From: UA16 sp905478895
GTDB lineage: Bacteria; Bacteroidota; Bacteroidia; Flavobacteriales_D; Sanyastnellaceae
Direction: 5' to 3'
DNA: 64,000 nt
Assembly (NCBI GenBank): GCA_943788495.1
Contig: CALSQO010000002.1
Span: forward strand, 496,001 to 560,000
Below, in pieces: positions 54,828-64,000 of this stretch (position 1 is the stretch's first letter; every line of letters starts with the position of its first letter). Below the pieces are notes generated by a model. It ran no database searches, was not told the DNA's origin, and saw nothing but the letters and a program-made list of their open reading frames with translations. The translations under genes were made by a program, and so were the position numbers.

Positions 54828-55330
54828 AAGCGATTCAAACTTCGCTGATTCCAGCGCTTGCCTTCGTTGCAGTTGCTTTTGGTTGCGGAATCTATTCCCC
54901 TTACGGTGCGCAAACATCGGGCGCCAAGACGTATTCCGTGTCGGCGTTTGAGCTGGTAACGCCATTGGCCACTGCTGCGAGTGCTTTGGCCTTGACGGAA
55001 GAGCTGCGGGATCGGATTCAAAGGCAATCCACTTTGCGCTTGGTCAACGGTGAAGGCGAACTGCAATTCGCCGCGGATATTACGGTTTGGGATGTGAAAC
55101 CAGTCAATGTGCAAGGGGATGAGACCGCTGCATCGAATCGACTTACCATTGGGCTGCGGCTCAGTTACGTGAATACCTTGGTTCCGGACCTGAGTTTTGA
55201 GCGCACGTTCACGCGGTTTGCAGACTACACCAGCGATCAAGATTTGCTTCAAGTTGAGGATGATTTGGTCGGAGAAATAGGAGCGCAATTGTCCCAAGAT
55301 ATTTTCAATGCTACCTTGGGCAACTGGTGA
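54824..55330 (+). CDS. lptE: LPS assembly lipoprotein LptE
   Basis: A 168-residue lipoprotein: lipobox AFGC gives a lipidated C21, followed by GIYSPYGA, the usual start of Bacteroidota LptE. Middle strands TLRLVNGEGELQFAADITVWDVKPV and the C-terminal helix LVGEIGAQLSQDIFNAT fit the family's alpha/beta fold. LptE plugs the LptD barrel and helps insert LPS in the outer membrane. The start overlaps the sigma-54 activator gene by four bases, so translation of the two is linked. Confidence 0.88.
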   Translation: MKAIQTSLIPALAFVAVAFGCGIYSPYGAQTSGAKTYSVSAFELVTPLATAASALALTEELRDRIQRQSTLRLVNGEGELQFAADITVWDVKPVNVQGDETAASNRLTIGLRLSYVNTLVPDLSFERTFTRFADYTSDQDLLQVEDDLVGEIGAQLSQDIFNATLGNW

Positions 55331-55351
55331 ACTCACCTATCCCTACCCATC

Positions 55352-56275
55352 ATGCAAATTCATCGAATTCAACAGTTGATTGCGCACCCTGAACAGGTGG
55401 TTCCTGCGGATCGTCAGGGGTTGGAAGAGTGGTGCAATCGGTATCCATATGCGGGTGTTTTTGCCATGTTGCTCGCCCGGTGCAGTGCAGTTGAAGGGCA
55501 CATGGATGAGGAGAAGGATTTGTTGCGAGCCGCATCCGCAGCTTCGTTTCGTCAACCCCTGTTCGATTTGATTGTTCAGGCGAAGTTGGTGGAGGAGGCA
55601 CGGTCGGTGCATGAATTGTTGTCGAATGGCTCGGGCGATGAGGCAAAAGGAGACGAAAAAGAACGGGCAGAATCGAGTGCGGCCGAGGGAAAGAATTCGG
55701 GGCTGAATCCCGATGAGCCTGTCGAAAGAGAGGCATTGATTTCAGCGATCGAGCGCACCATCGAACATGATGTGACCCATTGGGATTCGAATGCGGCGGT
55801 TCAAGAGCAAGTTGTCAGTGCTGCTCGCCCGGAAGATATTCAATTGATTCAATCTTCGGTTTCTTCTCCCTTTTCGAATTGGCTCTTGCAGCGCGCTTCC
55901 GAAGTAGGGTTTGGCGACGTTTCTGAAACACCAAGCACCGCTCCTGAATCAGGGTCGGCGTCAACGCCGCAGGGATCCAATGAGAAGAAAAGTCAAATGG
56001 ATCTGATCAATCGGTTCATCGCTGAAAAACCTCGCCTTGGACCCATTCGGGAATCGCTAGACTCCAAGCCATGGGAGTCGGATAGCATCCTAGAAGACCC
56101 ATCATTGGTGACGGAGACGATGGCGCGGGTGTATGCGAAACAAGGCCTTTTTGAGAAGGCTCGAAAAGCTTACCACCTTTTATCATTGAAATATCCAGCA
56201 AAAAGCACTTATTTTGCACTCCAATTGAAAAAACTGGAGGACCCAGCATCTGGATTGGGAACATCGAACGAATAA
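55352..56275 (+). CDS. TPR-like protein of the miaB-lptE-secG cluster
   Basis: A 307-residue soluble protein without signal peptide. The N-terminus (residues 1-90) and the C-terminus (ETMARVYAKQGLFEKARKAYHLLSLKYPAKSTYFALQLKKLE) contain helical TPR-like hairpins. Between them lies a low-complexity Glu/Ser-rich segment (about 90-215). The C-terminal repeat is the conserved part of a Flavobacteriales family of unknown role. Located 21 bases after lptE and 9 before secG. Confidence 0.75.
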   Translation: MQIHRIQQLIAHPEQVVPADRQGLEEWCNRYPYAGVFAMLLARCSAVEGHMDEEKDLLRAASAASFRQPLFDLIVQAKLVEEARSVHELLSNGSGDEAKGDEKERAESSAAEGKNSGLNPDEPVEREALISAIERTIEHDVTHWDSNAAVQEQVVSAARPEDIQLIQSSVSSPFSNWLLQRASEVGFGDVSETPSTAPESGSASTPQGSNEKKSQMDLINRFIAEKPRLGPIRESLDSKPWESDSILEDPSLVTETMARVYAKQGLFEKARKAYHLLSLKYPAKSTYFALQLKKLEDPASGLGTSNE

Positions 56276-56284
56276 AACGGAATC

Positions 56285-56584
56285 ATGGGATACTTTTTAA
56301 TGGCGGTCATTTTGTTGGTATGCGTCCTTCTCGGAGGAGTCATTTTGATCCAAAATCCGAAAGGAGGTGGGTTGGCAACAGGTTTTCAAGGCGCGAGCCA
56401 GCTGGGTGGTGTGCAAAAAACCACTGACTTTTTGGTGAAAGCAACTTGGGTCTTGACTGGTGCGCTTTTCGTTTTGTGCATTGTGGCCGGAATTTTCTTC
56501 GGCAATATGAATGAGGACGTAGGCATTGACGAGAGCATTTTGCCGACCACTACGCTTCCGATGGAAGCGCCGGCAGCAGAATAA
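56285..56584 (+). CDS. secG: protein-export membrane protein SecG
   Basis: A 99-residue subunit of the SecYEG translocon. It has two membrane helices (FLMAVILLVCVLLGGVILIQ, 4-23, and WVLTGALFVLCIVAGIFFG, about 57-76) joined by the typical loop NPKGGGLATGFQGASQLGGVQKTTDF. The C-terminal tail is acidic. A terminator 25 bases downstream ends the miaB-to-secG run. Confidence 0.94.
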   Translation: MGYFLMAVILLVCVLLGGVILIQNPKGGGLATGFQGASQLGGVQKTTDFLVKATWVLTGALFVLCIVAGIFFGNMNEDVGIDESILPTTTLPMEAPAAE

Positions 56585-56608
56585 GGCATCCATCTACACG
56601 GAACTTGA

Positions 56609-56647
56609 AAACGTGCCGGCCTGACAAGGTTGGCACGTTTTTTTTTT
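56609..56647 (+). terminator. rho-independent terminator after secG
   Basis: ACGTGCC (56611-56617) pairs with GGCACGT (56632-56638), and the stem can be extended by GGCCT/AGGTT with two G-U pairs; a run of T residues (to 56647) follows. It lies 25 bases after the secG stop. Confidence 0.9.
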
Positions 56648-56779
56648 GGAACGATTTGAAATGCTGACAACATTGCGCGGCTGAGGCGGAAAACCTGACA
56701 CGGAGGCAGTGAATCACAGACCAAAGTGGATTGGCACGAAAATCGATTCGGAGTAATCAAATCCTAAAAACCAAGACGC

Positions 56780-57055
56780 ATGTCAATGAACATTAAACCG
56801 CTCGCCGATCGGGTTCTCGTGGAACCTGCCGCGGCAGAAGAAAAGACCGCCAGTGGAATCATCATCCCAGATACCGCAAAAGAAAAGCCGCAACGAGGAA
56901 CGGTTGTAGCTGTGGGGCCTGGCAAACCTGAAGAGCCGACCACGGTGAAAGTTGGAGACACGGTTTTGTATGGCAAGTACTCCGGAACAGAGCTTCAAGT
57001 AGACGGGTCCGATTACATGATCATGCGTGAGAGCGATATCCTCGCCATCGTTTAA
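56780..57055 (+). CDS. groES: co-chaperonin GroES
   Basis: A 91-residue Hsp10. It has the mobile-loop region (residues 16-32, AAAEEKTASGIIIPDTAKEKP) and the conserved GTVVAVGPGKPE, VGDTVLYGKYSGTELQVDGSDYMIMRESDILAIV. Forms the heptameric lid of GroEL. The 195 bases upstream contain no CIRCE repeat and no clear TAnnTTTG box; the promoter type is undecided. groEL follows after 47 bases. Confidence 0.97.
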   Translation: MSMNIKPLADRVLVEPAAAEEKTASGIIIPDTAKEKPQRGTVVAVGPGKPEEPTTVKVGDTVLYGKYSGTELQVDGSDYMIMRESDILAIV

Positions 57056-57102
57056 GGCAAGGGTGAACCAAGCATTGAAAGAAAACAGAAAAAATATTTG
57101 AA

Positions 57103-58740
<1,638 letters not shown>

Positions 58741-58768
58741 ATGTCTTCGTTCGAAGATTAAGAAAAAA

Positions 58769-58797
58769 GCCACTCCAGTTCTGGGGTGGCTTTTTTT
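58769..58797 (+). terminator. rho-independent terminator after groEL
   Basis: GCCACTCCAG (58769-58778) pairs with CTGGGGTGGC (58781-58790), with one G-U pair, and is followed by seven T residues (58791-58797). It ends the groES-groEL operon. Confidence 0.92.
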
Positions 58798-58835
58798 GTG
58801 CCTTGAACCGGAGGATCCATTGTAAATTGCGGCCG

Positions 58836-59543
58836 ATGGCAATTCGCATTCAAAATGTGTCCAAGGTTTTTGGCAATCAAGAGGCACTTTCCAATGTCTC
58901 ATTGCAAATCCCCTCCGCGCAAGTGCTGGGACTGCTCGGGCCAAATGGTGCGGGAAAGTCCACATTGATGCGTTTGATTTCCGGGTATTTCCCTGCCACG
59001 AGCGGTTCCGTCAGTGTCTGCGGGTTCGATGTTGTATCGGATCCAATGGAAGCACGAAAACGGGTCGGCTATTTGCCTGAACACAATCCGATTCACACCG
59101 AAATGTATGTGCGAGAGTACCTTGAATACGCTGCGGGTTTGCATGGCATCAAGGATGTAGCCTCCGCCGTCGCAAAAATGATTGAAAAAGTAGGTTTGAC
59201 CCCGGAATCGCACAAGGTTATAGGCCAATTGTCGAAGGGGTTTCGGCAGCGCGTGGGTCTCGCTCAAGCGCTGATTCACGATCCACAGGTACTGATATTG
59301 GATGAGCCAACTTCTGGCCTGGACCCCATTCAATTGGTGGACATTCGCCAACTGATCCGGGAAGTAGGACGCGATAGAACAGTGATACTGTCCACGCACA
59401 TCATGCAGGAAGTAGAGGAAGTGTGCGATCGTGTTGTGTTGATTCATCAAGGAGCGATTGTCGCCGATGATTCGCTTTCGGCGTTTGCAAGCCGCCCAGG
59501 AGGATTGGAGTCTGCTTTTCATGAACTGGAAGTAGGATCATGA
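58836..59543 (+). CDS. gldA: ABC transporter ATP-binding protein GldA
   Basis: A 235-residue ATPase. Walker A GPNGAGKS at 35-42, signature LSKGFRQRVGLAQAL, Walker B VLILDEPTSGLDPIQ and the H-loop STHIMQEVEEVCDRV. The pattern, including RVGYLPEHNPIHTEMYVREYLEY, fits GldA of the GldAFG transporter required for gliding in Flavobacterium. No gldF or gldG occurs in the window, as is common because those lie in another locus. ATG 58836 was chosen by alignment with the family (MAIRIQNVSKVFG); an in-frame ATG at 58803 is not needed. Confidence 0.88.
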   Translation: MAIRIQNVSKVFGNQEALSNVSLQIPSAQVLGLLGPNGAGKSTLMRLISGYFPATSGSVSVCGFDVVSDPMEARKRVGYLPEHNPIHTEMYVREYLEYAAGLHGIKDVASAVAKMIEKVGLTPESHKVIGQLSKGFRQRVGLAQALIHDPQVLILDEPTSGLDPIQLVDIRQLIREVGRDRTVILSTHIMQEVEEVCDRVVLIHQGAIVADDSLSAFASRPGGLESAFHELEVGS

Positions 59544-60526
59544 CCGATCAGCGAGATGAGCCTGTAAAGGAAGGTGCTGGAGCCATGAGGGGAATTATTT
59601 TGCGTTCTACCGGATCTTGGTACCAGGTGAGCGAGTGGAATTCCCGTGCTGTATTTGGCTGCCGAGCAGGAGGGCGAATGCGCTTGAATGGGGAGCGCAG
59701 CACGAATCCATTGGCCGTCGGTGATATTGTACAGTTTGAATCCAATGGCCAAACGGAAGCGGGTTTGATCACTGAGCGTGAAGAACGCAAAAATGCCATC
59801 GTCCGGCGTTCGGTCAATCTTTCCAAAGAGTCCCACGTGGTCGCGGCTAATTTGGATCGCGCTTTTTTGATCGCAACCATCAGTCAACCCTCCACGAGTA
59901 CGGGATTCATTGATCGTTTTTTGGTCACTGCCGAGGCGTATGGGATTCCGACTACTTTGGTTTTCAATAAGTGCGATATCGTTGCCGCCAGTGAGCGGGA
60001 TGAAGAGGCGTTGGCCTACATGTCAGAGTTGTATGCGATGGCGGGTTACGACGTGCTTCGGGTGTCCGCTCAAACCGGAGAGGGGTTGAGCGAGTTGAGA
60101 GCGGCCATTGCTGCTTCTGGTGTGAATATGTTGTCCGGACATAGTGGTGTTGGCAAAACCACCCTGATCAATCAATTGCTACCGGGATTGGAGTTGCGCA
60201 CGGGCGATGTATCGGATTCCCATCAAAAGGGAAAGCACACCACTACTTACGCTGAGATGTTTCCCCTTCCATCGGGGGGGTATTTGATTGATACTCCTGG
60301 CATCAAAGGATTCGGACTGGTTCAGCTCGAAAAAGAACATTTGCATCATTACTTCCCCGAAATATTCGCGTTGCTCTCATCATGCAAGTTTCACAACTGC
60401 TTGCATCGTGCAGAGCCAAAATGTGCGGTTCGAAGCGCCGTTGAACAAGGCGTGATTGCAGAAGAACGTTACCTCAATTACCTCGATTTGTACGAGAATT
60501 TCGACGCAGACAACCAATACCGCTGA
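59540..60526 (+). CDS. rsgA: ribosome small subunit-dependent GTPase RsgA
   Basis: A 328-residue circularly permuted GTPase that helps mature the 30S subunit. The OB domain (about 18-95) is followed by permuted G motifs: G4 NKCD at 143-146, then G1 GHSGVGKTT at 200-208, then DTPGIKGFG (G3). The C-terminal zinc site SSCKFHNCLHRAEPKC provides three Cys and one His. It overlaps gldA by four bases (ATGA), supporting ATG 59540; MRGII at 59585 is an alternative start. Confidence 0.95.
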   Translation: MTDQRDEPVKEGAGAMRGIILRSTGSWYQVSEWNSRAVFGCRAGGRMRLNGERSTNPLAVGDIVQFESNGQTEAGLITEREERKNAIVRRSVNLSKESHVVAANLDRAFLIATISQPSTSTGFIDRFLVTAEAYGIPTTLVFNKCDIVAASERDEEALAYMSELYAMAGYDVLRVSAQTGEGLSELRAAIAASGVNMLSGHSGVGKTTLINQLLPGLELRTGDVSDSHQKGKHTTTYAEMFPLPSGGYLIDTPGIKGFGLVQLEKEHLHHYFPEIFALLSSCKFHNCLHRAEPKCAVRSAVEQGVIAEERYLNYLDLYENFDADNQYR

Positions 60527-60529
60527 CTG

Positions 60530-61327
60530 TCAATCTGCGGGGTGAAAGCGCGATGCCCAGAGACCGCCAACCCTGAGGCTCATGGAGTTATAAACCAAAG
60601 AGCGTCCTGTTTCACGGCTCCTTATTTGCAGGCCAATGCTTTTTAAAAGGCCATCTCCTGCCGCGCAGTCCCACTCCATGTACGAACCTGAACGGACATG
60701 AACATCCGCTTGTCCAGTGACGATTTGACAAAATTTCAGGGCACCGCTCACTGGCTTGCTGGTGAATTCGTTGGCATTCAATCCGCTCGGTAGTAAATCG
60801 GGCCAGGGAATGCTTTCGTTCCAACTGGTGACGAGGAGATAGGGTGAACAGGCCGGTTGTTGTTGGATTGCGGTGCGATGGGTTGTGGATTCGATGGGGC
60901 AGGTGAATGGATCAATGCCTTTGGCACCCCCATAAATGATGCCGGCAAGTGGATCTGCAATGACACCTAAAAAAGGGCCGCTCTGATCGCACAAGGCAAT
61001 GTTTACCGCGAAGCCCGATCGGCTCTTCAGATAAGATTCTGTCCCATCCAAGGGATCAACGAGCCAGAACAAATCCCAGTCTTTCCGCTCGCTGTACGAA
61101 GGCAATTTGCCTTCTTCGCTGATGATGGGGATTTCGACTTCAGAAAGGATGCCTTCAATGATTTGATGGCTCTCGAGGTCCACCGATGAAACCAAACTGC
61201 CATCGCGTTTGGCACGAATAACCAACGATTCATTCTGGTCATCGACATGACTGAGTAGCTCGCGACTGGCTGCTGCTGCTGCTTTCAGGGCCAATTCGAG
61301 GCATGCTTTAATTTTTGAAGAATTCAT
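60530..61327 (-). CDS. cysQ: 3'(2'),5'-bisphosphate nucleotidase CysQ
   Basis: A 265-residue Li-sensitive, Mg-dependent phosphatase of the inositol-monophosphatase fold that converts PAP to AMP and so removes an inhibitor left by sulfate activation. Metal motifs: SEEGK at 70-74, DPLDGTE at 91-97 and WDCAAGDGLL near 230. ATG 61327 matches the family N-terminus; ATG 61333 and 61363 are in-frame alternatives, but the latter lies over the promoter and aptamer of the divergent riboswitch transcript. Converges with rsgA. Confidence 0.88.
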   Translation of the reverse strand: MNSSKIKACLELALKAAAAASRELLSHVDDQNESLVIRAKRDGSLVSSVDLESHQIIEGILSEVEIPIISEEGKLPSYSERKDWDLFWLVDPLDGTESYLKSRSGFAVNIALCDQSGPFLGVIADPLAGIIYGGAKGIDPFTCPIESTTHRTAIQQQPACSPYLLVTSWNESIPWPDLLPSGLNANEFTSKPVSGALKFCQIVTGQADVHVRSGSYMEWDCAAGDGLLKSIGLQIRSRETGRSLVYNSMSLRVGGLWASRFHPAD

Positions 61328-61359
61328 TTGCATTGCAAGGTATTCAATGAATAGCTTTG
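61327..61359 (+). promoter_or_regulatory. Bacteroidota promoter (TTTG-N21-TAGCTTTG) of the TPP riboswitch transcript
   Basis: TTTG at 61327-61330 and the exact TAnnTTTG box TAGCTTTG at 61352-61359 are 21 bases apart. Transcription is predicted near 61366, just at the 5' edge of the TPP aptamer. Confidence 0.7.
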
Positions 61360-61363
61360 CCAT

Positions 61364-61445
61364 GGCGCAGGGGTGCCTCCAATTTGGAGAGCTGAGATGA
61401 TACCCTCACAACCTGACCGGATAATACCGGTAGGGGAGCAGGCCG
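61364..61445 (+). promoter_or_regulatory. TPP riboswitch (THI element)
   Basis: The aptamer core is clear: GGGGTGC (61370-61376), a small P3 stem CTCCA/TGGAG (61378-61389), CTGAGATG (61392-61399) with TACCCTC (61401-61407) pairing back to GGGGTG, then ACCTGACCGG (61411-61420), ATAATA, CCGG and TAGGGGAGC (61431-61439). Conserved THI-box sequences CTGAGA and ACCTGA...GGATAATACC...TAGGG are present. The P1 closing stem is weak (2-3 pairs plus an internal loop). It controls the TonB-dependent receptor downstream. Confidence 0.93.
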
Positions 61446-61452
61446 TTTCGTT

Positions 61453-61502
61453 CCGATATCATCGGGTACGTACTGCGTCAGATTAGTTAAAAATCTAGAC
61501 GC
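61453..61502 (+). promoter_or_regulatory. hairpins of the riboswitch expression platform
   Basis: Two hairpins follow the aptamer: CCGAT-ATC-ATCGG (61453-61465) and GCGTCAGATT...AATCTAGACGC (61475-61502, ten pairs, one bulged A). The second ends directly at the ATG at 61503. No poly-U terminator is seen, so folding of this hairpin probably controls access of ribosomes to the start. Confidence 0.55.
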
Positions 61503-63800
61503 ATGTCATCCACAAAAGCCATCTTTCTCTTCGCGGTTTTGGGCACTTTATTCGCTCCCATTCGGTCAATAGGTCAGTCAAAAGCAGACTCGACTCTGCG
61601 CATGGTCGAGCTGCTTCCTGCAACGGTTTCGTCCATTCAATCGCCCGATCGAGCACCTTATGCAACTCAGAAAATGAATGCATCAGAGCTCGCCAAACGG
61701 GATGGTTCCATGGATATGCCATTTTTATTGCGTTTCACGCCTTCGTTGGTGGTTACCTCCGATGCGGGTGCCGGTGTCGGATACACGTCAATGCGAATCC
61801 GAGGCTCGGACCAAAGCCACATCAATGTGACCATCAACGGTGTTACCCTGAACGATGCTGAATCGCATCAGGTGTACTGGGTGGATTTGCCAGACTTGTC
61901 GAGTAGCATCGATGAATTGGAAATACAGCGGGGTGTGGGCAGCTCATCCAACGGGCCTGGTGCCTTTGGCGCTACCGTCTCATTGAATACGATGAATTTC
62001 GACACGGAACCCGGTGGTAAAATGCTCCTAGGTGGGGGCTCTTTTGGCACCTTTCGCTCCATGCTAAAGTGGTCCACGGGTCAATTGGGATCAGGTTTTT
62101 TCATCGAAGGCCGAGCCTCTCGCATTGTGTCCGACGGATACCTCGATCGTTCTGCCAGTGATCTATCGAGTGTGCAAATGGGTTTGGGATACCGCTGGGA
62201 TTCCGGCCATTTGGCCTACAGTGCAATGCTCGGTCATGAGCGAACTCAACAGGCGTGGTACGGCGTCCCTCGCATCGGACTGACGGGTGATTCTGCGGCC
62301 ATTGTGGCTTGGGCAGCGAACTCTTATGAATACGATTACGGGGGGGATGAGGAGCGCATTTCTGATTTGATTGAGCGCGGTCGATTGCACAACTATTACA
62401 GGTATGCTGATCAGGTGGACGATTATCGGCAAGACCATCATCAATTGCACTTCAGCCAAAAGCAAGGCGCCTGGAATTTAGGGGCAACGGTGCATTACAC
62501 GAGTGGAAATGGGTATTATGAGCAATTCAAGGCTGATGACGATTTGGTCCTTTACGGCGCAGGTCCTTTGGGATTGGCAGATTCGTCCATCACGACAGGA
62601 GATGTGATTCGCCGACGCTGGCTTGACAATGATTTTTATGGGATGTTGATGCAGGCGACACGCGAATGGGAAGGCGTATCCTTGCAGTTGGGGGCAGGCG
62701 CATTCGATTATATCGGCGGGCATTTTGGTGTTCCAATTTGGATGCAATTCGGAGCAACGGGTCTTGCGCCAACCCATCGTTATTACGACAATACAGGAAA
62801 GAAGTCAGACCGGTATGCCTTTTCTGCCCTTTCTTCCGATGCCTTCGATGGCAGAATGCAATGGCGAGGCGAAGTTCAATTGCGTCAAGTTGGCTATAAA
62901 GTGAGTGGTTCGGACAATGATTTAAGAATGTTGCAAGTGGATACCACAATGGCATTCATCAATCCTAAATTCGGTGCAGATTGGTTATTCAATGACGCCA
63001 ATCGAATGTTTGTGTCGATCGCCCGTGGAAGCCGTGAGCCGGTGCGGAATGATTTTATTGATCGTTCGAGCGATGCGTATCCCAAGGCCGAAACCCTCAC
63101 GGATTTAGAAGTGGGTTGGGAGCATGGGACCCCGCATTGGAGCATTGAGGCCGTTGCCTATCACATGAGGTACCAGAATCAATTGGTCCTAACAGGGGCG
63201 CTCAATGACGTTGGGTCTCCTGTGCGGATGAATGTGGAAGCCAGTCAGCGAACAGGATTGGAGCTGAGTTTGAATTGGCGACCAGGGAATGGGTTTACAT
63301 GGTTCGGAACAGCAACACAGTCCGTGAATACGATCGATGCATTCGAGGAAACACTCTTCGACTATGGCAATGACGAATTGCCCATGGTTTCGGTCGCACA
63401 TTCCGGAACAGACATCAGCTTCTCGCCGAGGATTACAGGTGTTTCGGTCGCAACGCTTGAGTTTTGGAATCGCACTACCGCCTCACATTCTACCGCGGCA
63501 TCGATTGAGTGGAGTGCGCGGTATGTTGGAAAGCAATACTTGGACAATACTTCCAATGAAAACCGCGCGCTGCCTGCTTACGAGGTCAATGACTTACGCT
63601 TGCGTTGGATTCGGAGTCGAGCGGAATCGGGAAATGTTGCCCTGTCCGTCCACCTTCGGAATTTCTTGAATGCTGAATACAGTGCGAATGGATGGACTTA
63701 CAGTTACTTGTATGGTGGGATGGAGAGTATGACGACGGAAGTATACGTTTATCCTCAGGCCGGTGCACACGGCATGCTTTCGCTGGAGGTTAATTTTTAA
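61503..63800 (+). CDS. TonB-dependent receptor under TPP riboswitch control (probable thiamin-family uptake)
   Basis: A 765-residue outer-membrane receptor. After a signal peptide (FLFAVLGTLFAPIRSIGQ) a short TonB-box region leads to a plug domain (about 55-165) containing MRIRGSDQSHINVTINGVTLNDAESHQVYWVDLPDLSSSIDELEIQRG, then a 22-strand barrel ending in MLSLEVNF with a terminal Phe. Substrate is not shown by the protein sequence, but the TPP riboswitch predicts thiamin or a precursor, as proposed for riboswitch-controlled receptors in Bacteroidota. There is no carboxypeptidase-D regulatory domain at the N-terminus. Confidence 0.9.
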   Translation: MSSTKAIFLFAVLGTLFAPIRSIGQSKADSTLRMVELLPATVSSIQSPDRAPYATQKMNASELAKRDGSMDMPFLLRFTPSLVVTSDAGAGVGYTSMRIRGSDQSHINVTINGVTLNDAESHQVYWVDLPDLSSSIDELEIQRGVGSSSNGPGAFGATVSLNTMNFDTEPGGKMLLGGGSFGTFRSMLKWSTGQLGSGFFIEGRASRIVSDGYLDRSASDLSSVQMGLGYRWDSGHLAYSAMLGHERTQQAWYGVPRIGLTGDSAAIVAWAANSYEYDYGGDEERISDLIERGRLHNYYRYADQVDDYRQDHHQLHFSQKQGAWNLGATVHYTSGNGYYEQFKADDDLVLYGAGPLGLADSSITTGDVIRRRWLDNDFYGMLMQATREWEGVSLQLGAGAFDYIGGHFGVPIWMQFGATGLAPTHRYYDNTGKKSDRYAFSALSSDAFDGRMQWRGEVQLRQVGYKVSGSDNDLRMLQVDTTMAFINPKFGADWLFNDANRMFVSIARGSREPVRNDFIDRSSDAYPKAETLTDLEVGWEHGTPHWSIEAVAYHMRYQNQLVLTGALNDVGSPVRMNVEASQRTGLELSLNWRPGNGFTWFGTATQSVNTIDAFEETLFDYGNDELPMVSVAHSGTDISFSPRITGVSVATLEFWNRTTASHSTAASIEWSARYVGKQYLDNTSNENRALPAYEVNDLRLRWIRSRAESGNVALSVHLRNFLNAEYSANGWTYSYLYGGMESMTTEVYVYPQAGAHGMLSLEVNF

Positions 63801-63808
63801 CGCCGTCC

Positions 63809-64000
63809 TCAGGCACGTGTTGTCGCCTGCGAATGTCCATTTGGATTGGGCAACCAGGTCAGGTCGTTTGGTTGCAATTCAATGGCGTTCCCAATAACGA
63901 CCAAATCGGCGCCAGCATTCCACGCGGCAACCACCGAGGCGGCATCGTTGAATCCCCCGCCGACAATAAGCGGACACGATGTGTTTTCTTTGATGCCTGC
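63809..64000 (-). CDS. geranylgeranylglyceryl phosphate synthase family protein (C-terminal part)
   Basis: Only the last 63 residues are in the window, read on the minus strand from 64000 to the TGA at 63811-63809. The segment CPLIVGGGFNDAASVVAAWN and AGADLVVIGNAIE fits the phosphate-binding end of the TIM-barrel GGGP/HepGP synthase family, which couples a polyprenyl diphosphate to glycerol-1-phosphate. This archaeal-type ether-lipid enzyme is known in Bacteroidota. A phosphate-binding TIM barrel of another family, such as ThiE, is less likely. Confidence 0.78.
   Translation of the reverse strand, partial: AGIKENTSCPLIVGGGFNDAASVVAAWNAGADLVVIGNAIELQPNDLTWLPNPNGHSQATTRA

Noticed and set aside
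56731..56745. TTGGCACG upstream of groES as the -24 half of a sigma-54 promoter.
   Set aside because: The matching -12 half reads TCGA, not TTGC, so the essential GC is missing.
56585..56779. CIRCE repeat (TTAGCACTC-N9-GAGTGCTAA) expected upstream of groES.
   Set aside because: Neither arm of the repeat is present in the 195 bases before groES.

Overview
The window comes from a bacterium of the phylum Bacteroidota, most likely a Flavobacteriales lineage with roughly balanced base composition (an inference from gene content, not a taxonomic test). The markers are the type IX secretion/gliding set (sprF/porP, gldK, gldL, gldM, gldN, plus gldA, gldB, gldC), a porG-like barrel, a T9SS type A sorting domain, the Bacteroidota form of the division and cell wall (dcw) cluster with PASTA-tailed FtsI, a bacterial GGGP synthase, and -7 promoter boxes of the TAnnTTTG type. 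No mobile element, CRISPR array, rRNA or tRNA gene was recognised. Gene density is high and no gap exceeds about 300 bases.

Regions: (1) 1-6.5 kb is mixed: two tandem secreted proteins sharing a cysteine-rich, half-dockerin tail, an M28 peptidase, a nitroreductase, a barrel protein with an unusual cytoplasmic N-terminal domain, a YceI lipoprotein and a YqeY protein. (2) 6.5-22.5 kb is the complete dcw cluster on the minus strand: mraZ-rsmH-ftsL-ftsI-murE-mraY-murD-ftsW-murG-murC-ftsQ-ftsA-ftsZ. Most genes overlap by 1-4 bases or lie a few bases apart, and the cluster is preceded by a phased set of MraZ boxes next to a -7 box. (3) 22.7-27.3 kb holds an alpha/beta hydrolase, engB, gldC, gldB, a barrel protein and nadE. 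(4) 27.3-38.3 kb holds a large Asp-box protein overlapping a MazG-like gene and dtd, then purL, a PASTA protein, a T9SS cargo protein, rluD and a PorG-like protein. (5) 38.5-50.1 kb holds an ABC-F protein, the T9SS core genes gldN-gldM-gldL-gldK-sprF, an arginase-fold protein that lacks half of its metal ligands, and topA. (6) 50.2-60.5 kb holds a GT-C-like membrane protein, a 34-residue membrane protein, miaB, a sigma-54 activator, lptE, a TPR-like protein, secG, groES-groEL, gldA and rsgA. (7) 60.5-64 kb holds cysQ, a TPP riboswitch driving a TonB-dependent receptor, and the end of a GGGP synthase gene.

The functional themes are envelope growth (peptidoglycan precursors, division ring, LPS export), protein secretion (SecG, T9SS) and proteostasis or translation (GroESL, RsgA, Dtd, MiaB, RluD, EngB, RsmH). 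The best leads outside ordinary annotation are: the five-phase MraZ operator abutting the promoter; the TPP riboswitch, with its own promoter and a hairpin touching the start codon of an outer-membrane receptor; the metal-ligand-poor arginase-fold protein beside the T9SS genes; the very basic FtsL N-terminus; the barrel protein carrying a cytoplasmic domain before its export signal; and the shared C-terminal tail at the left edge.
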